Assembly: GCA_956465555.1 (NCBI GenBank) | Contig: OY101116.1 | Coordinates: forward strand, 3,968,001 to 4,032,000 | Direction: 5' to 3' | Source: Nitzschia sp. pyKryTriq1 | Lineage: Eukaryota > Bacillariophyta > Bacillariophyceae > Bacillariales > Bacillariaceae | DNA: 64,000 bases | Shown: positions 35,095 to 46,174 of the stretch, in pieces | Layout: each line of letters opens with the position of its first letter | Position numbering within the stretch: the first letter of the stretch is position 1 | Program-made: the position numbers and the translations under genes | Notes under the pieces: generated by a model | Told to the model about the DNA's origin: nothing | The model's database searches: none | The model's input: the letters and a program-made list of their open reading frames with translations, nothing else

Positions 35095-36478
35095 GGTCCT
35101 CGATTGCGAATAGTATTCTTATTTTTGAAAGACTACAAGAACAAGAACAATCTGTGAGAAAATTGTGGGCTCGACGACGCACAAAAGTCATTGTTGGTTT
35201 TAGGCCGCCATTTTTATCATTGTTCCCTACCAGTACGAGTATTCTAGTACTGTACACGCACGCTGGTATTCATATGCTGACCGGATGTGTTCTTCAGTAG
35301 CGCTCGCTTCCCGCCGTCTTTATGTACCGGTACCGATATAGCTTCACCTCCCCTTCAGAGAATGGATTCGCATTACCAACTAGATAAGCCCAAAACAACA
35401 AAGTGGAACAGCGTTCGCTCCTTTAATCCGAAACGAGCCGGCTTCCAACCCGCCATTAGAATGGAAGCAGCCTAAAACAGCAAAGGAGAACAGCCTCATC
35501 GCCACATGCCGATTTTATTATTTTTTCAACAACATACATGTCGAAATAATGACGTACAGTAGTAGGTATCATTCGAAACGCAAACAGTAAGTCCGAAATG
35601 AACCACCACCACGTCAGGTAAAAACCAAAATATTTGTGGAGCACAAAACACCAAAACATTCGAAACGAAACAGTCCGAAATGAACCACCACGTCAGGTAA
35701 AAACCAAAAATTTGTTGGAGATCGCCGCGCCAGGCGAAAGGAGCTTTATTATTCGTTCTGGCACTCGCTGAACACTTTATTATGCCTCCAGCCGGAGAAT
35801 CATATTATGTGTGGTTGTGGTGCTGTGTCGGGACCCCCCCCCTGTCTGGGCGGCTGGCTCGTACCGGTAATATTCGAGTACGCCTGTATTTCGCCCTTCG
35901 ATGCCAAAAAGTAAAAATGTTTGACTCAATTGACTTGGCGTTTTCCACCTCGATTTCAAATAATATTCGGGGCGTTTCAAAGACTGGCCTTCTCGGAGCG
36001 ACTACTACTACTACTAGCTACTACCAGTGCTGTAGTAGTAGACTACTAGTAGCGGTGCTACCGGTAGTATTGGTCCCACCCTGTCATGTGCATGCAAGAC
36101 ATAGATAGTATGGCCCTACGCACTGCGCATGATCCAATCTTCTTTGCTCTACTACTACTTTGTAGCTAGCTAGAGTACAGCGATTGCTTCGACGAGACTA
36201 GTAGTACCAGTAGTAGCAGAAAATGAGAAGGCAAGTCTTTTTAGTAGTAGGTCTTGCTGAGGAAAGGTATATGTACTAGTTAAAATACGATAGCAAACCA
36301 GACTGCAAATTGGCTGGAGCCGGTTTGAGGACTCCTCCTACTAGCTGGTGCCACCTGCCTTGAAGGTCACATGATAGAGAACCACCATGGACCAAACAAG
36401 CAAGACTATCAAGTGCAACAATGCGGAGAATCGATTATTACTCCTCATAATATTAGTATTATAGCAGCCACGTCGCTA
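35095..36478. other. Intergenic with a short direct repeat
   Basis: The words ccgaaatgaaccacca and cgtcaggtaaaaaccaaaa occur at about 35594 to 35630 and again at about 35670 to 35709. A (cta)n tract lies near 36003. No coding-like frame was seen. Confidence 0.5.
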
Positions 36479-37207
36479 CTAGCCCATACAAGTCCGACAG
36501 GGATGAAGCCCCTTATCAGTGGCTTGACTAATTTTCATTTCCGTCAAGTTCCGAATGTTTGATAAATGAGAGCACGATCGTTTGTGGTAGGCCGATCCAT
36601 TGGCCGTGGCGACGACGGTTTCATCCCGGAATGTTTTCCATAATCCCCGTTTGGCGGATCTTGCTTCCGATTGAAGTTCCAAAAGTTTCTCCCAGTTGAA
36701 GGGTTGATCCTCCTTTTTGGGCGTATACGCAAAGGCCAATCCTTGCTGGATAATTCCCTCGTTGACGCACAAATATCCAGCATCCCCGCCTTGTTGATGA
36801 TTCGGAACAAAGACCCATCCCAATGTTCTTCCGTAATGATCTTCGCCCTCCGAGACGAGATAGATTTCTTTTTTATGACAGAGACTTTTCGTGTAGTCCT
36901 TGGCTTCTTGGGCAAACGGTTGCTGTTCCTTCAATTCGGGGGTGTCAATGCCCAAAAAACGGACTCGGCGTTCCCCGTCGACCAGGGTTAACGTATCTCC
37001 ATCATATACATTTCGAACTTCATATTTCTCAGCTCCATGAGGTAACTCTTTATAGACTGGAGACACCCGCCCGCCATAGACGGTTGCCGTAACGGGTGAA
37101 GTGGGCTGGGTTTGTTGTTGCTGCTGCTGCTGCTGGCCGGCTCCCTGTTGCTGCTCTTGGGCGGCAGCACGAAGTACATCGTTGATTACGGATAGTGCGC
37201 AACCCAT
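36479..37207 (-). CDS. Thermonuclease-family (SNase) protein, possibly acylated
   Basis: This is a 242-residue protein from ATG 37207. Upstream codons are open to 37315, but that point is a TTG; ATG 37294 would add 29 residues. From 37207 the protein begins MGCALS, a consensus for N-myristoylation on Gly2 and palmitoylation on Cys3, as in plant calcium-dependent nucleases. After a Gln tract comes the SNc fold: VYDGDTLTLVDG, VRFLGIDTPELKE (catalytic Arg 83 and Glu 91), DHYGRTLGWVFV (Arg 127) and ARSAKRGLW. The enzyme would cleave DNA and RNA with calcium. The C-terminal 45 residues (HKRSCSHLSN and LHPCRTC) have Cys/His spacing like the small zinc-binding tail found in some nucleases. All catalytic residues are present. 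Confidence 0.88.
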   Translation of the reverse strand: MGCALSVINDVLRAAAQEQQQGAGQQQQQQQQTQPTSPVTATVYGGRVSPVYKELPHGAEKYEVRNVYDGDTLTLVDGERRVRFLGIDTPELKEQQPFAQEAKDYTKSLCHKKEIYLVSEGEDHYGRTLGWVFVPNHQQGGDAGYLCVNEGIIQQGLAFAYTPKKEDQPFNWEKLLELQSEARSAKRGLWKTFRDETVVATANGSAYHKRSCSHLSNIRNLTEMKISQATDKGLHPCRTCMG

Positions 37208-37805
37208 GATGATGATAGAAAGCCAGTTCTTATTCCAAGCAAAGATATACTGGAAGGATAGAATCAGAAGTAATCCCCACGAGTGCTTTTGCATATAACG
37301 TATCCAATTTGACAAAGTAAGTAATCACAACCTGGTTGACAGTCGACAGCACAATTCTTGCTGATGGTACAAGGGCATGCGCGGGATGTGATGTGATCTA
37401 ATCGTAAGATCCAAAAATTGGACCGCCGACCCCTTTGATCAAAATGGTGCTCGACTGGCTCGCCATGCCGACCGTTGACATGCACGCTCGCAAAGATGGG
37501 TATGCTTGGAGGGTGCATGGGTACTATGCTACGTAGAAAATATGTAGATTTGTTCCGAAATCTATCGTACGTATGCAAACGTCAGGACGTGTGCACATAT
37601 AAATTTCAAAAATACGCAAGAAGGAACATCCCAGTCGATCGATCGCGCTGCGAGAAAGAAGATGAAAGAGCCGACGACGACGATGAAGGATGATGTTATG
37701 GTGACTTATTGTGACACATAACATCAGAAATTATTGGAGTGTCTACTTCTACCCTTCATATCGATACTCCCATCAGTATAGACAACACCAAAACCAACAA
37801 TAACA

Positions 37806-39793
37806 ATGACAGTGATGCTCGATGAGAATGAAAATGCGCACTACGGGAATCTCCAGCACAACAATACGAGTAGTCCGAATGTGCGCGGCGTCCCATCAGT
37901 GAATAAGAATACGAACATGAATAACACCTCATCATCGGCTTACACTACCACCACACCAACAGCCACAATGAAACCGCAATCATCATCAACTCACAATAAA
38001 GATAACGTCCAAGTCAAAAAGACCCAGCAGTCTCGAGCCGAGCACAAACAAAAAATCTTGGAGCTTTGCCAAGAAAAGCTAACGTCCAGTGCTGGATCCA
38101 AAGCGATTGTTTCTGCTATCAAGGAACTCTACAAGACAAAGATATTGCCGTTGGAGAAAAAATATCATCTTCATTCACTATGTTTGCCCACTTCCGGGGC
38201 CATTCAGGATTCCGAATTCGATGCCCGACCTATGGTACTCTTGTTGGGTCAATACAGCACTGGAAAGACGAGCTTTATCCGTCATTTGCTCGGCGTGGAC
38301 TTTCCTGGAATGCATATTGTAAGCGTTGTCGTTACCTTTACTGTTACTTGCTGCTGTCCATGGCGGGCTCGCTCACTGACGACCTTCTTCTCTTTATCAT
38401 CATCCTTTGTCCTATGATCACTCTACCACTAGGGTCCCGAACCGACTTCGGACAAGTTCATGGCCTTGATCCATGGTCAAGACCACAAAATTGTCAAGGG
38501 AAACACATTGACGGTCATGCCCGAACTACCATTCTTTGGATTGTCTCAGTTCGGATCGAAATTCTTGAACCATTTCAACGGTTCCGTGGCGGATTCCCCT
38601 CTTTTGGAGCACATGAACATGATTGATACCCCGGGGATCCTGAGCGGGGAAAAGCAGCGCATGTCGAGAGAGTATCCCTTTAGCAAGACCGCCAAGTGGT
38701 TTGCGGATAGGTCGGACTTAATTCTGCTGTTGTTTGATGCCCACAAACTGGATATTAGTGACGAATTCAAGGAGGTGGTCGAAACGATCCGACCGCACAA
38801 TGACGATAAGATTCGGTGCGTCTTGAACAAGGCCGACTCGGTTGAACGGGACCAGTTGGTTCGCGTCTATGGATCTCTCATGTGGTCCATGGGCAAGCTC
38901 TTTAGTACTCCGGAGGTGGTTCGAGTCTATACTGGGTCGTATTGGGACAAGCCGTTGCTTCACAGTGACTTTGAAGGCATGTTCAATGCCGACGAGGAAT
39001 GGTTGTTGGACGAGCTCATGCGTTTGCCCAGTGTTTCCGCGGAGCGTAAGGTCAATGCCGTCGTCAAGCGCATTCGTTTGATCAAGGTGCATCTTTGTAT
39101 TCTCGGACATTTGCGACAGAAAATGCCACGATTCTTCTTTGCCAGTAGTGCCAGACAACACCTTATCGAGAATCTTGAACAAGTCTTTGAAACGGTCCGG
39201 AATCAGTATAGCCTTTCAGAAGGTGACATGCCCGATGTGAATGACTTTCGCGAACGACTTGCTGCGTCGTTTGAAGACTTTCGAACCTTTCCAGTGTTGG
39301 ATCCCAAGGATCTAGACGATCTGGAGGAGATTTTGTCGGATGCCTTGCCTGCAATTATGCTTGGGGCTTCGCAAATTGGGAAGAACGAAGAGGAGGAGGA
39401 GGAGCCGCAGCAGCACCACAAAGTGGAGCATCCAATCAAAGAGACGGGTAATAGCCGCAGTCAAGACAAGGTATCTGCTGATGCATCTGTTGATCAAGCG
39501 GCCATTAATAAGGGCATGCCGGTCGTCAAACCAAAATTGACGACGGGGGTGATTCAGAATTTGGTACGTGAATCCTTCATGGAGTGTATTCTTCCAAACG
39601 TCTCCTTCGAAATCTATACTCACAATAAATCATTCATGAATCAATTTTGTTTGTTTGTGCCACCATTCCTTATTTTCCAAAGAAGAAATTGGACCCTCTG
39701 GGAGTTGTCACCTTGGCCTTTCAAATCGTGACGAATCTGATATTTTTTGCAATCCTAGGTACCCTCCTTCGCATCTACATGTTGTCCGCGTAG
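37806..39793 (+). CDS. EHD/dynamin-like GTPase with C-terminal membrane segment
   Basis: The exons are 37806..38318, 38433..39563 and 39683..39793, joined by GT-AG introns in phase 0, giving 584 residues. After a disordered N-terminus come the helical KILPLEKKYHLH region, the P-loop GQYSTGKTS (about 146), the switch with FPGMHI then GPEPTSDKF, MIDTPGIL (about 235), the NKAD specificity motif (about 303) and the EHD helical domain (RLIKVHLCILGHLRQKMP). EHD proteins remodel endosomal and ciliary membranes. The usual C-terminal EH domain is missing. The third exon instead encodes KKLDPLGVVTLAF and a hydrophobic NLIFFAILGTLL segment, a possible anchor. The last junction has two alternative AG sites (after 39682 or 39685) differing by one Lys. 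Confidence 0.88.
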
Positions 39794-40161
39794 TATTGAA
39801 TATGGATGGATGGATGAATCGATAAATAATGAATGGATTCAATGAATGCATCCGTACGTAGTACGATTGTCCCCGAGGATCCATATCCGAGCATCGTAGA
39901 TAATGTGAAAAAGAAAGAAAAGAGTGATAGTAATATAGGAATATAGCAAGCTACAGAGGACGTAGTTACCTACGAGTAGTATTCTATGAAATCATTGCTG
40001 AGAACCAATACGAATACTACCAATACGACTACTGTACATACTGCGTATTCCGAGTATTACGCAATAGAGTAGTACTAAGCGACACTATCATTATCATTAA
40101 TAATATATTCTTTTATCACTCGTTGTATCAGAGTAGTACCGGTAGTATGATAGAATACTAT
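39794..40161. other. Convergent intergenic
   Basis: This interval between the EHD-like gene and the minus-strand gene ending at 40162 has many gtac and agtact words. It presumably holds both 3' UTRs. There is no gene. Confidence 0.4.
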
Positions 40162-41607
40162 TTATTCCGATCCGCCACCGCCTAGTCTCACATTCAATCC
40201 AATCATGGATGGATCCTGCAGGAAGCTTTGCCTTCGTCGAGCGCCCATTCGAGAACTACTTCCACCACTCCTGGAAAGAGAATTGCTCGAACCACCACTA
40301 CCACTACCGCCACATCTCGAAAGGGCATTGCTCGATCGTCCCGCTCCCGAAGATCGTGTACGGGGAGGAGAATTCTTTTCGGCCAAACTGTTGTAGCTTG
40401 TATGTCTGGTACCCATAGGCATGCTGGACATGCCCAATGCCGCCGCGGGATCCCGGATACGGGGTGTGCTCCTCGAAGACGAAGCAAGTGCTGAAGAGGA
40501 CGAGGATTTATGGTGATGATGATGTTGATGATGATGTTTTCTGGGAGAAGAAGAAGACGAGGATGACGACGATGGCACACCCAATCCTGAAGACATGGCT
40601 AGACTGCTGGAAAGGATCGCTTTTTTCTTGCTTTGCAACGCGGCCGCCTTTTGCACCAACGTCGCATACTCTTCCTGAAAGGCTCGTAGGACATCTTCAT
40701 GTGGTTCTTCCTCGGAGCCTCGTCTCATTGGCTTTTTAATGGGTGCATCGACGGAACCACTACCACCACCACCACCGCCGCCTCCTCCTGATAACAACAA
40801 TTTGTTTTTGATTGCCATGTGGTCGTTCATACTGTTGTTGTTGTTGTCGGAGGATAACACGGGTGGGATCTGAACGGGTCCATGGCCGAGCGAAGAAGGA
40901 GGTTCTTGTGCCAGGGACAAAACGGATAGTTTGTCCAGAAACATGTTGGGCTTTGGTTGTACCATTTGGTGATCATCCTCCATTTCTTGATTTTGCTGCT
41001 GTTTCGGGGATAGCTGGAGCGTCGTATCGAAAAGTTTATTTCGGGAGGGACGCTTTTGATGAATGGGAGCTCCATTGTTGTCCCAGGTGGCGTTGGAAGA
41101 GCGGTTCTGGCTGCCACCTTTTCCTCCTGCTAGGATGGCCAGAGTATTCTTCGTGATTCGGGGAGATTCGGCTCTTTGGGGAAGCCTTAGAAGCATGGTA
41201 TCGCTCGTGGCTCGTTGTTTCAGAAGAAGGCCTTGGTTGTTAGCACTACTGCTACTGCCGATCGTACTGCTGCCTTTGGCCGCCCGGCGAGCTCCAGAAG
41301 AAGTAGGAGCACTTAGATTCATCTTCATGAGATTCGGATCGCTGTCTTGTCGTTCATATCGGTTCGACCACCGAGAAAGTTGTCGACCCGAACGCGATCG
41401 TCGCATGGTCACCAAACTGCGAGTGCGATTCAGACCATACTGCTGATCGTGCAATATTTGCTGCGTGGCGTTGTCGTCCACAATATCAATGGTGAGAACC
41501 TGATTGGGTGCCAGTTCCAGACGAGACGTGCTTTCCTGCAACAGCCCGGACATGAACGATGCCATGCTGGAACAGCTAGACTGCGCATCACTCTGAAAGT
41601 CCAACAT
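40162..41607 (-). CDS. Unrecognised Ser-rich protein
   Basis: This is a 481-residue, intronless frame starting at ATG 41607. There is no recognisable domain. The N-terminal third is less repetitive (LELAPNQVLTIDIVDDNAT, then TRSLVTMRRSRSGRQLSRW), with many RxxS and RSxS sites that kinases could use. The middle has a predicted helix (EDVLRAFQEEYATLVQKAAAL) preceded by a run of nine Gly. The last third alternates Ser, His and Arg tracts and ends with a basic RMGARRRQSFLQD. There is no signal peptide or membrane segment. It is probably a disordered regulatory or scaffold protein; function unknown. Codon-level openness over 1.4 kb is the main argument for a real gene. Confidence 0.7.
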   Translation of the reverse strand: MLDFQSDAQSSCSSMASFMSGLLQESTSRLELAPNQVLTIDIVDDNATQQILHDQQYGLNRTRSLVTMRRSRSGRQLSRWSNRYERQDSDPNLMKMNLSAPTSSGARRAAKGSSTIGSSSSANNQGLLLKQRATSDTMLLRLPQRAESPRITKNTLAILAGGKGGSQNRSSNATWDNNGAPIHQKRPSRNKLFDTTLQLSPKQQQNQEMEDDHQMVQPKPNMFLDKLSVLSLAQEPPSSLGHGPVQIPPVLSSDNNNNSMNDHMAIKNKLLLSGGGGGGGGGSGSVDAPIKKPMRRGSEEEPHEDVLRAFQEEYATLVQKAAALQSKKKAILSSSLAMSSGLGVPSSSSSSSSSPRKHHHQHHHHHKSSSSSALASSSRSTPRIRDPAAALGMSSMPMGTRHTSYNSLAEKNSPPRTRSSGAGRSSNALSRCGGSGSGGSSNSLSRSGGSSSRMGARRRQSFLQDPSMIGLNVRLGGGGSE

Positions 41608-42264
41608 TGGTTGCTTTGGATTTGACTTGACTTGACTTGACTTGATGTTGCTGTTTGTTCCTACGGAGCAGGTTGTTGTTGTTGTTGTTGTTTTGTTGTT
41701 GTTGTTGTTGTTGTGCTGGCCAGATATAGAACCGCGGTTCTCTGCAGTGCTTCATGGCCAATACCGAATACCGATAGACTACATTCGTCATCATCATCAC
41801 ACCACGACGACTAATATTATTACGCACGGCGACGACTCCTCACTCCCGCCCGCGCTCCGACTCACTCGTAGCAGAGGGGTAGTAATATCTCTCGAGAAAA
41901 GAACGAACGCGTTCTTGCTAGATTCGTAGAGCTAGTAGAGCGAAGACGACTGCGAGCTAAGTAGTTTTAGATAGAAGAGGCGAAATGGAACAGAGGCTCC
42001 CTCCTTCTCAATTAGGGATGACATTCTAGATATGACTCGAGATGGCATAGATGTTTTGAAACATCGCAGCCCTGCATCTGTCACAAGGGAAAAGGGATTC
42101 GCCGTGGCGGAAGTGCTTTCTAATTACTCCAGTTTCAGTACTGGTAGACTGGACTCGACCGCGGGCACGCGTAGGTCAACGTTGCCCCGGTACAAACACC
42201 CGAATCACGAACTCAAGTCCTGCCGCTCCATCATTTTGCAAGAATTTCTTCCGCGATCGCCATC
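41608..42264. other. Intergenic with (gtt)n tract
   Basis: A (gtt)n run lies at 41672 to 41714, followed by unremarkable sequence. The region may hold the promoter of the Ser-rich gene and the 5' region of the next small frame. Confidence 0.4.
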
Positions 42265-42774
42265 ATGACAATGACAACAAACTCCCACCGACGACTGTGT
42301 GATAGAATCATAGCATCCACTTCATCTCTAGTGAATACTTTTTCTACCTTATTGAACATTTCAGCTCATCATACATCTTCAAATGCATTCGTCGAAAAAG
42401 GTACCAAAATCAAACCAATGAGTGTCTCGAACCAACTACTTTCGGCTGTCGTGCGGGATCTTCGCAAAACCGACGCGCCATGCCATGACAAATGGCTCAC
42501 ATTGACCGTATTGAGGACTATTTTGATAAGATACTATGATTTTGATTCTAATATTGACTTTAAGTTGAAGAAAAAGAGTCTTCATAACATCGGCCAAGTG
42601 ACTCTAACCGTGGCCAGTGCTCTGTGCACGGACAATCGCACTTGCAAATTCGGAGCCAGGTGTCGCAAGTACATGCTGGCATACGTTGAGCTTCAAAGAA
42701 CAAAGCCCGAGAGTACAGCTTTGACTTTCCAAGTTTGCCCCAAAACTAGTGCCTCTAGTCGCTATTGTTGTTGA
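42265..42774 (+). CDS. Small hypothetical protein
   Basis: This is a 169-residue frame from ATG 42265. Composition is ordinary rather than repetitive, with helical stretches (DRIIASTSSLVNTFSTLLNI and WLTLTVLRTILIRYY) and a basic, Cys-containing part (CTDNRTCKFGARCRKYM). No domain is recognised. The end is Cys-rich and may be read out of frame if an intron is missed near 42720. It could be a real lineage-specific gene; support is only the frame and its composition. Confidence 0.4.
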   Translation: MTMTTNSHRRLCDRIIASTSSLVNTFSTLLNISAHHTSSNAFVEKGTKIKPMSVSNQLLSAVVRDLRKTDAPCHDKWLTLTVLRTILIRYYDFDSNIDFKLKKKSLHNIGQVTLTVASALCTDNRTCKFGARCRKYMLAYVELQRTKPESTALTFQVCPKTSASSRYCC

Positions 42775-43223
42775 TGATCAGACGAATGCATCTGACAATG
42801 CATCCGACTTGATATGTCAGCACGGTGTCACCATAGTTTCGATGCTCATGTTGAACTCTGTGACGTTTGAGTCTGGAAACGCAGGTTCAAAACTGACGCA
42901 GTTACTCCTCATGAGCGTTCGGGTTTCTTGTTGAAATTTGAAGCGTCATCCACACAGAACACAAAACTTCCTTATTCCCCTGTATTTTTCGCGAAGTTCA
43001 GGCTGACCTGATAAATGCGCGTGCGACGTGACAGACGAAGCGAACTCCTCCGACGCCCCAGGAAAAACAGAAAATTTAAATTGACGCAACGCACTATTAT
43101 TCTGTTGGCCAGGTTAAGTGTACTATATTAAAACTTGTATAGTCTACTCCAATTAATAAAGAGTGCCAACGAATTGAAAATTTGTTACTACTCTGGCTGA
43201 TGCTGTCGTGATGGTGCGAAGAG
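42775..43223. other. Intergenic
   Basis: 3' flank of HSF copy 2. No gene or repeat of note. Confidence 0.4.
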
Positions 43224-44425
43224 TTAAGAAGAACACGAGGAAATGCTTTGACGATGACGCGGAGACAAGAGATGACGAATCGCATCGACAATCATGGATT
43301 CGGAATATTGTTCCAGGCCATGATTGTACATGAGTGAAGTTGTCAACTCCAAAGGCTCATCATTATTGCTCATGGCGGTGCTTCTAGTGGAAAAGCAATC
43401 ATCATTGGCCTGGTAATGATGTTTGGCTGCTGCTGCTGCAACAGGTGATGATTTTTCAGAAGACGATGAATCTTGCTCGAGATACTCGTTGGCGGCAATG
43501 GCGAATTCCAACAAGCCATCTTCAATACTATGATCGCTGCTGCTAATAGTATCACCGCCCTCTTGCTGGACCGCTGTGATCACGGAAGAGGACATTTGTT
43601 CTTGGGCGGCGGCCTTGTTCCCCGAGATAGTTGGTGGAGAAGAAGGAGGGCCGAGCACGTTGGGAAGAGAAACACCTCCTCCATGGAGGAGAGACACAGT
43701 ATGATCGGCTGTTGTTTCTTCTTCTTCTTCTTCTTGAACGAAGGACTCGTCCTCCATTTTGTACTTCTGCTGCTGGTGGTTTCTTGAACAGGCGGCTTGT
43801 TCTGAGATTTTTTTCTTCGAAGAAGAAGAACCCTTCACCTTTTCCCTGACCATCCAAGCACACAGACCAGGGTTACCGCGGACCATGAGAGGGTTACAAT
43901 ACGCTCGGAAATATTTTGACGAAGCATCCTGATCCATTTTGTAGCCATAGATCGAGAGCTGTCGACAGAAGCTGCGATACTTGGGAGCCTTGGGGAAGTA
44001 CTGGGGGATGATTTGAGTCTCGAATTCCTGTTTCAAATGAATCGTGAAGGCTTTACCATCGGGGTGCCACGAAACGATATGCTCGTTTCCGTCGCGGGTG
44101 GCATCTTCAAGGAGCTCATGCAGCTTGAAAGGGAACTCGAACTGTAATAGTAAATAGCATGAGGCACCAGGTGAGAAATAGGAGACAACAACAGGAAAGA
44201 TCGTATCTTGGTGGGAACAAGGAATGGTTCATCTCGACTTTGTCAAAACAAACATACCTTCAAAGCATGCACATATTGCCGCTTGTTGACACGGGAATCT
44301 AGCTGACTCAGGACTTGTTGTTCTTCGAAGGCAGGCTCCTGCTCGTCCGCCCAGCAAAAGTCCCTGTCTTGGTAGTTCTCGACTGGTGGTGCTCCTCGTA
44401 GCTCATCCGATTGTAGGTCACTCAT
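43224..44425 (-). CDS. HSF: Heat shock factor, two exons (HSF copy 2)
   Basis: Exon 1 is 44258..44425 (56 codons) and exon 2 is 43224..44141, joined by a 116-bp GT-AG intron, giving 361 residues. The DNA-binding domain is complete: FEFPFKLHELLEDATRDGN, HIVSWHPDGKAFTI, YRSFCRQLSIYGYKMDQ and a wing that reads YCNPLMVRG where other copies have YRHPLMVRG. The second half has the IEDGLLEFAIAANEYLE helix, Glu and Ser tracts and an acidic, Ser-rich end. Exon 1 differs from that of copy 3 by an inserted run (VENYQDRDFCWADEQEP). It forms a head-to-head pair with copy 3, which suggests co-regulation from the shared spacer. The YCN change affects the wing and may alter binding; that is inference. Confidence 0.92.
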
Positions 44426-46174
44426 GGTTCAGCAGGTGATTGTTTGTTTCGGTTTTTTTGTATAAACTTGCGTTGTTGCTGATTTCGAAAAATTATGTTG
44501 GACTCTCGCAAAGGACTGGCTTCGATACAACAAGTACCGATACCGGGAGTGAGTGTCGTCGAAGCGAAATGCACAACACCCGTGTGTGTGCGTCGGTGCA
44601 CAACCGGGCCAGCCATCTGTGCTGGTCCTGTTTCCTTCCCACAGCTGTTGTTCTTTTGTTCTCTTTTTACTGACCAGTATTCCATTATTTGTTACTGGTC
44701 GGTTCGCAGCGAGATGACTTATAATTAAGAATAGAGCTTTCTACTTTTCTACCGCCACCCAGTACTATTCTAGTAGAAGAGTATACGAGTTCAGAGTTCT
44801 GGTAGGAAGGTTTTCGTGGCGCTATCTTGTCGGATGTTTTCCCGGCAGACTGCACAAGCAGACTAGTACCGGTAATAGTTTAACAACACTTACTGTCTGT
44901 TGTATAATTATACCTTAACTGTTTTGATGTTAAATAAGTAGTATTATTGGCCTCAAAATTTTGCCGGAGTGGCAAAACTGGCAAAAAAATCCTGCCGGGG
45001 CGATTCTTAATTTTATTAAGCTCCGTTCTGTACGAGCTCTGGAGGTTGAAAGAGAACACAGAAGGGGACGACGTGCTACTGGACATACAGGTACGCGCCG
45101 GTACTTGTTCAATTTCGGATAGTAGCCGCGTGTTGAGCTTCATTTTTTGATTGTTGACCATTAAAAAAAAAGACCGACTGGCCAGACTTTCGGCCATTCG
45201 AAAGAACCTAAGAGCTCATCTGGCGGTCGAACTTTCGCGCCTTATTAGACAAGGATGTTCTCTCTGCGGGAAACATTACTTAGTAGTAGTGTTTCAACAC
45301 TAGTTCGTTGTTGTTCTCGATTCTATCTGGGCCATTCGAAAGAACCTAAGAGCTCATCTGGCGGTCGAACTTTCGCGCCTTATTAGACAAGGATGTTCTC
45401 TCTGCGGGAAACATTACTTAGTAGTAGTGTTTCAACACTAGTTCGTTGTTGTTCTCGATTCTATCTGGGCCATTCGAAAGAACCTAAGAGCTCTGGCGGT
45501 CGAACAACTCCAAGTACCGTGTTTGGAGAGTGTAGCGGCGTTTTCATCTTCACTGACTTGTTTATTGCTGACTAATAACGCCCGAAATTGTCTGTGCGGA
45601 GCGAACGCCCGAAATTGCACGGCGGAACGTTCGGCAAGCCACCGCTGGAGCCATCCAGAATCATCCAGAAGCCTAATTCTGTCGAACAAGTATTATTTCT
45701 TTTCTCTCTATTACTGTACCGGTACGTACCCGTAGCAGGTTTGGATCGTACAGTACAGTACCCGTAGATCTTGCCAGGCCATGCATGTCATCCTCCTTGT
45801 CTTCCTATGGAGGTGCAGTAGCGTTCGCGTAGCATGACCCTTCATCTCCTTGGTGCGAACCATGCATCAACAAATAATACTTAATGAATGATTGTTTCCA
45901 TGAGAAAGAGAACAAAAACAGGACCAGCACAAGATGGATGAGACAGAGAACCAAAAACAGGATCAGCACAAGATGGCTGGCTCCGTTGTGCACACAAACA
46001 CACACGGGTGTTGTGCATTTCGCTCCGACCGCACACTCCCGGTACCTGTACCGCAGCAAGTCCCTTGCGAGTCCAAGAAGAAGGAGCATTATTGTTTCTT
46101 CTCACAATCTTTCGAAATCAGCAGCTCAAGGGTATACAAAGACACCGCAAAACACAAACAACACCTGCTGACTT
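44426..46174. promoter_or_regulatory. Spacer between head-to-head HSF genes
   Basis: This 1.75 kb spacer has outer parts (about 44460 to 44640 and 45940 to 46140) that are inverted copies of each other, sharing cgaaatgcacaacacccgtg on one side and its reverse complement on the other, so both promoters come from one ancestor. The centre holds the duplicated block also found at 27 kb and a 138-bp tandem repeat. It probably acts as a bidirectional promoter region. Confidence 0.7.
45192..45590. repeat. 138-bp tandem repeat in HSF spacer
   Basis: Units starting ggccattcgaaagaacct occur at 45192, 45330 and 45468, exactly 138 bp apart. The third continues into the longer block matched at 27.06 kb. 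The 27-kb locus has only one unit, so tandem expansion happened at this locus after the segmental duplication. Confidence 0.9.
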
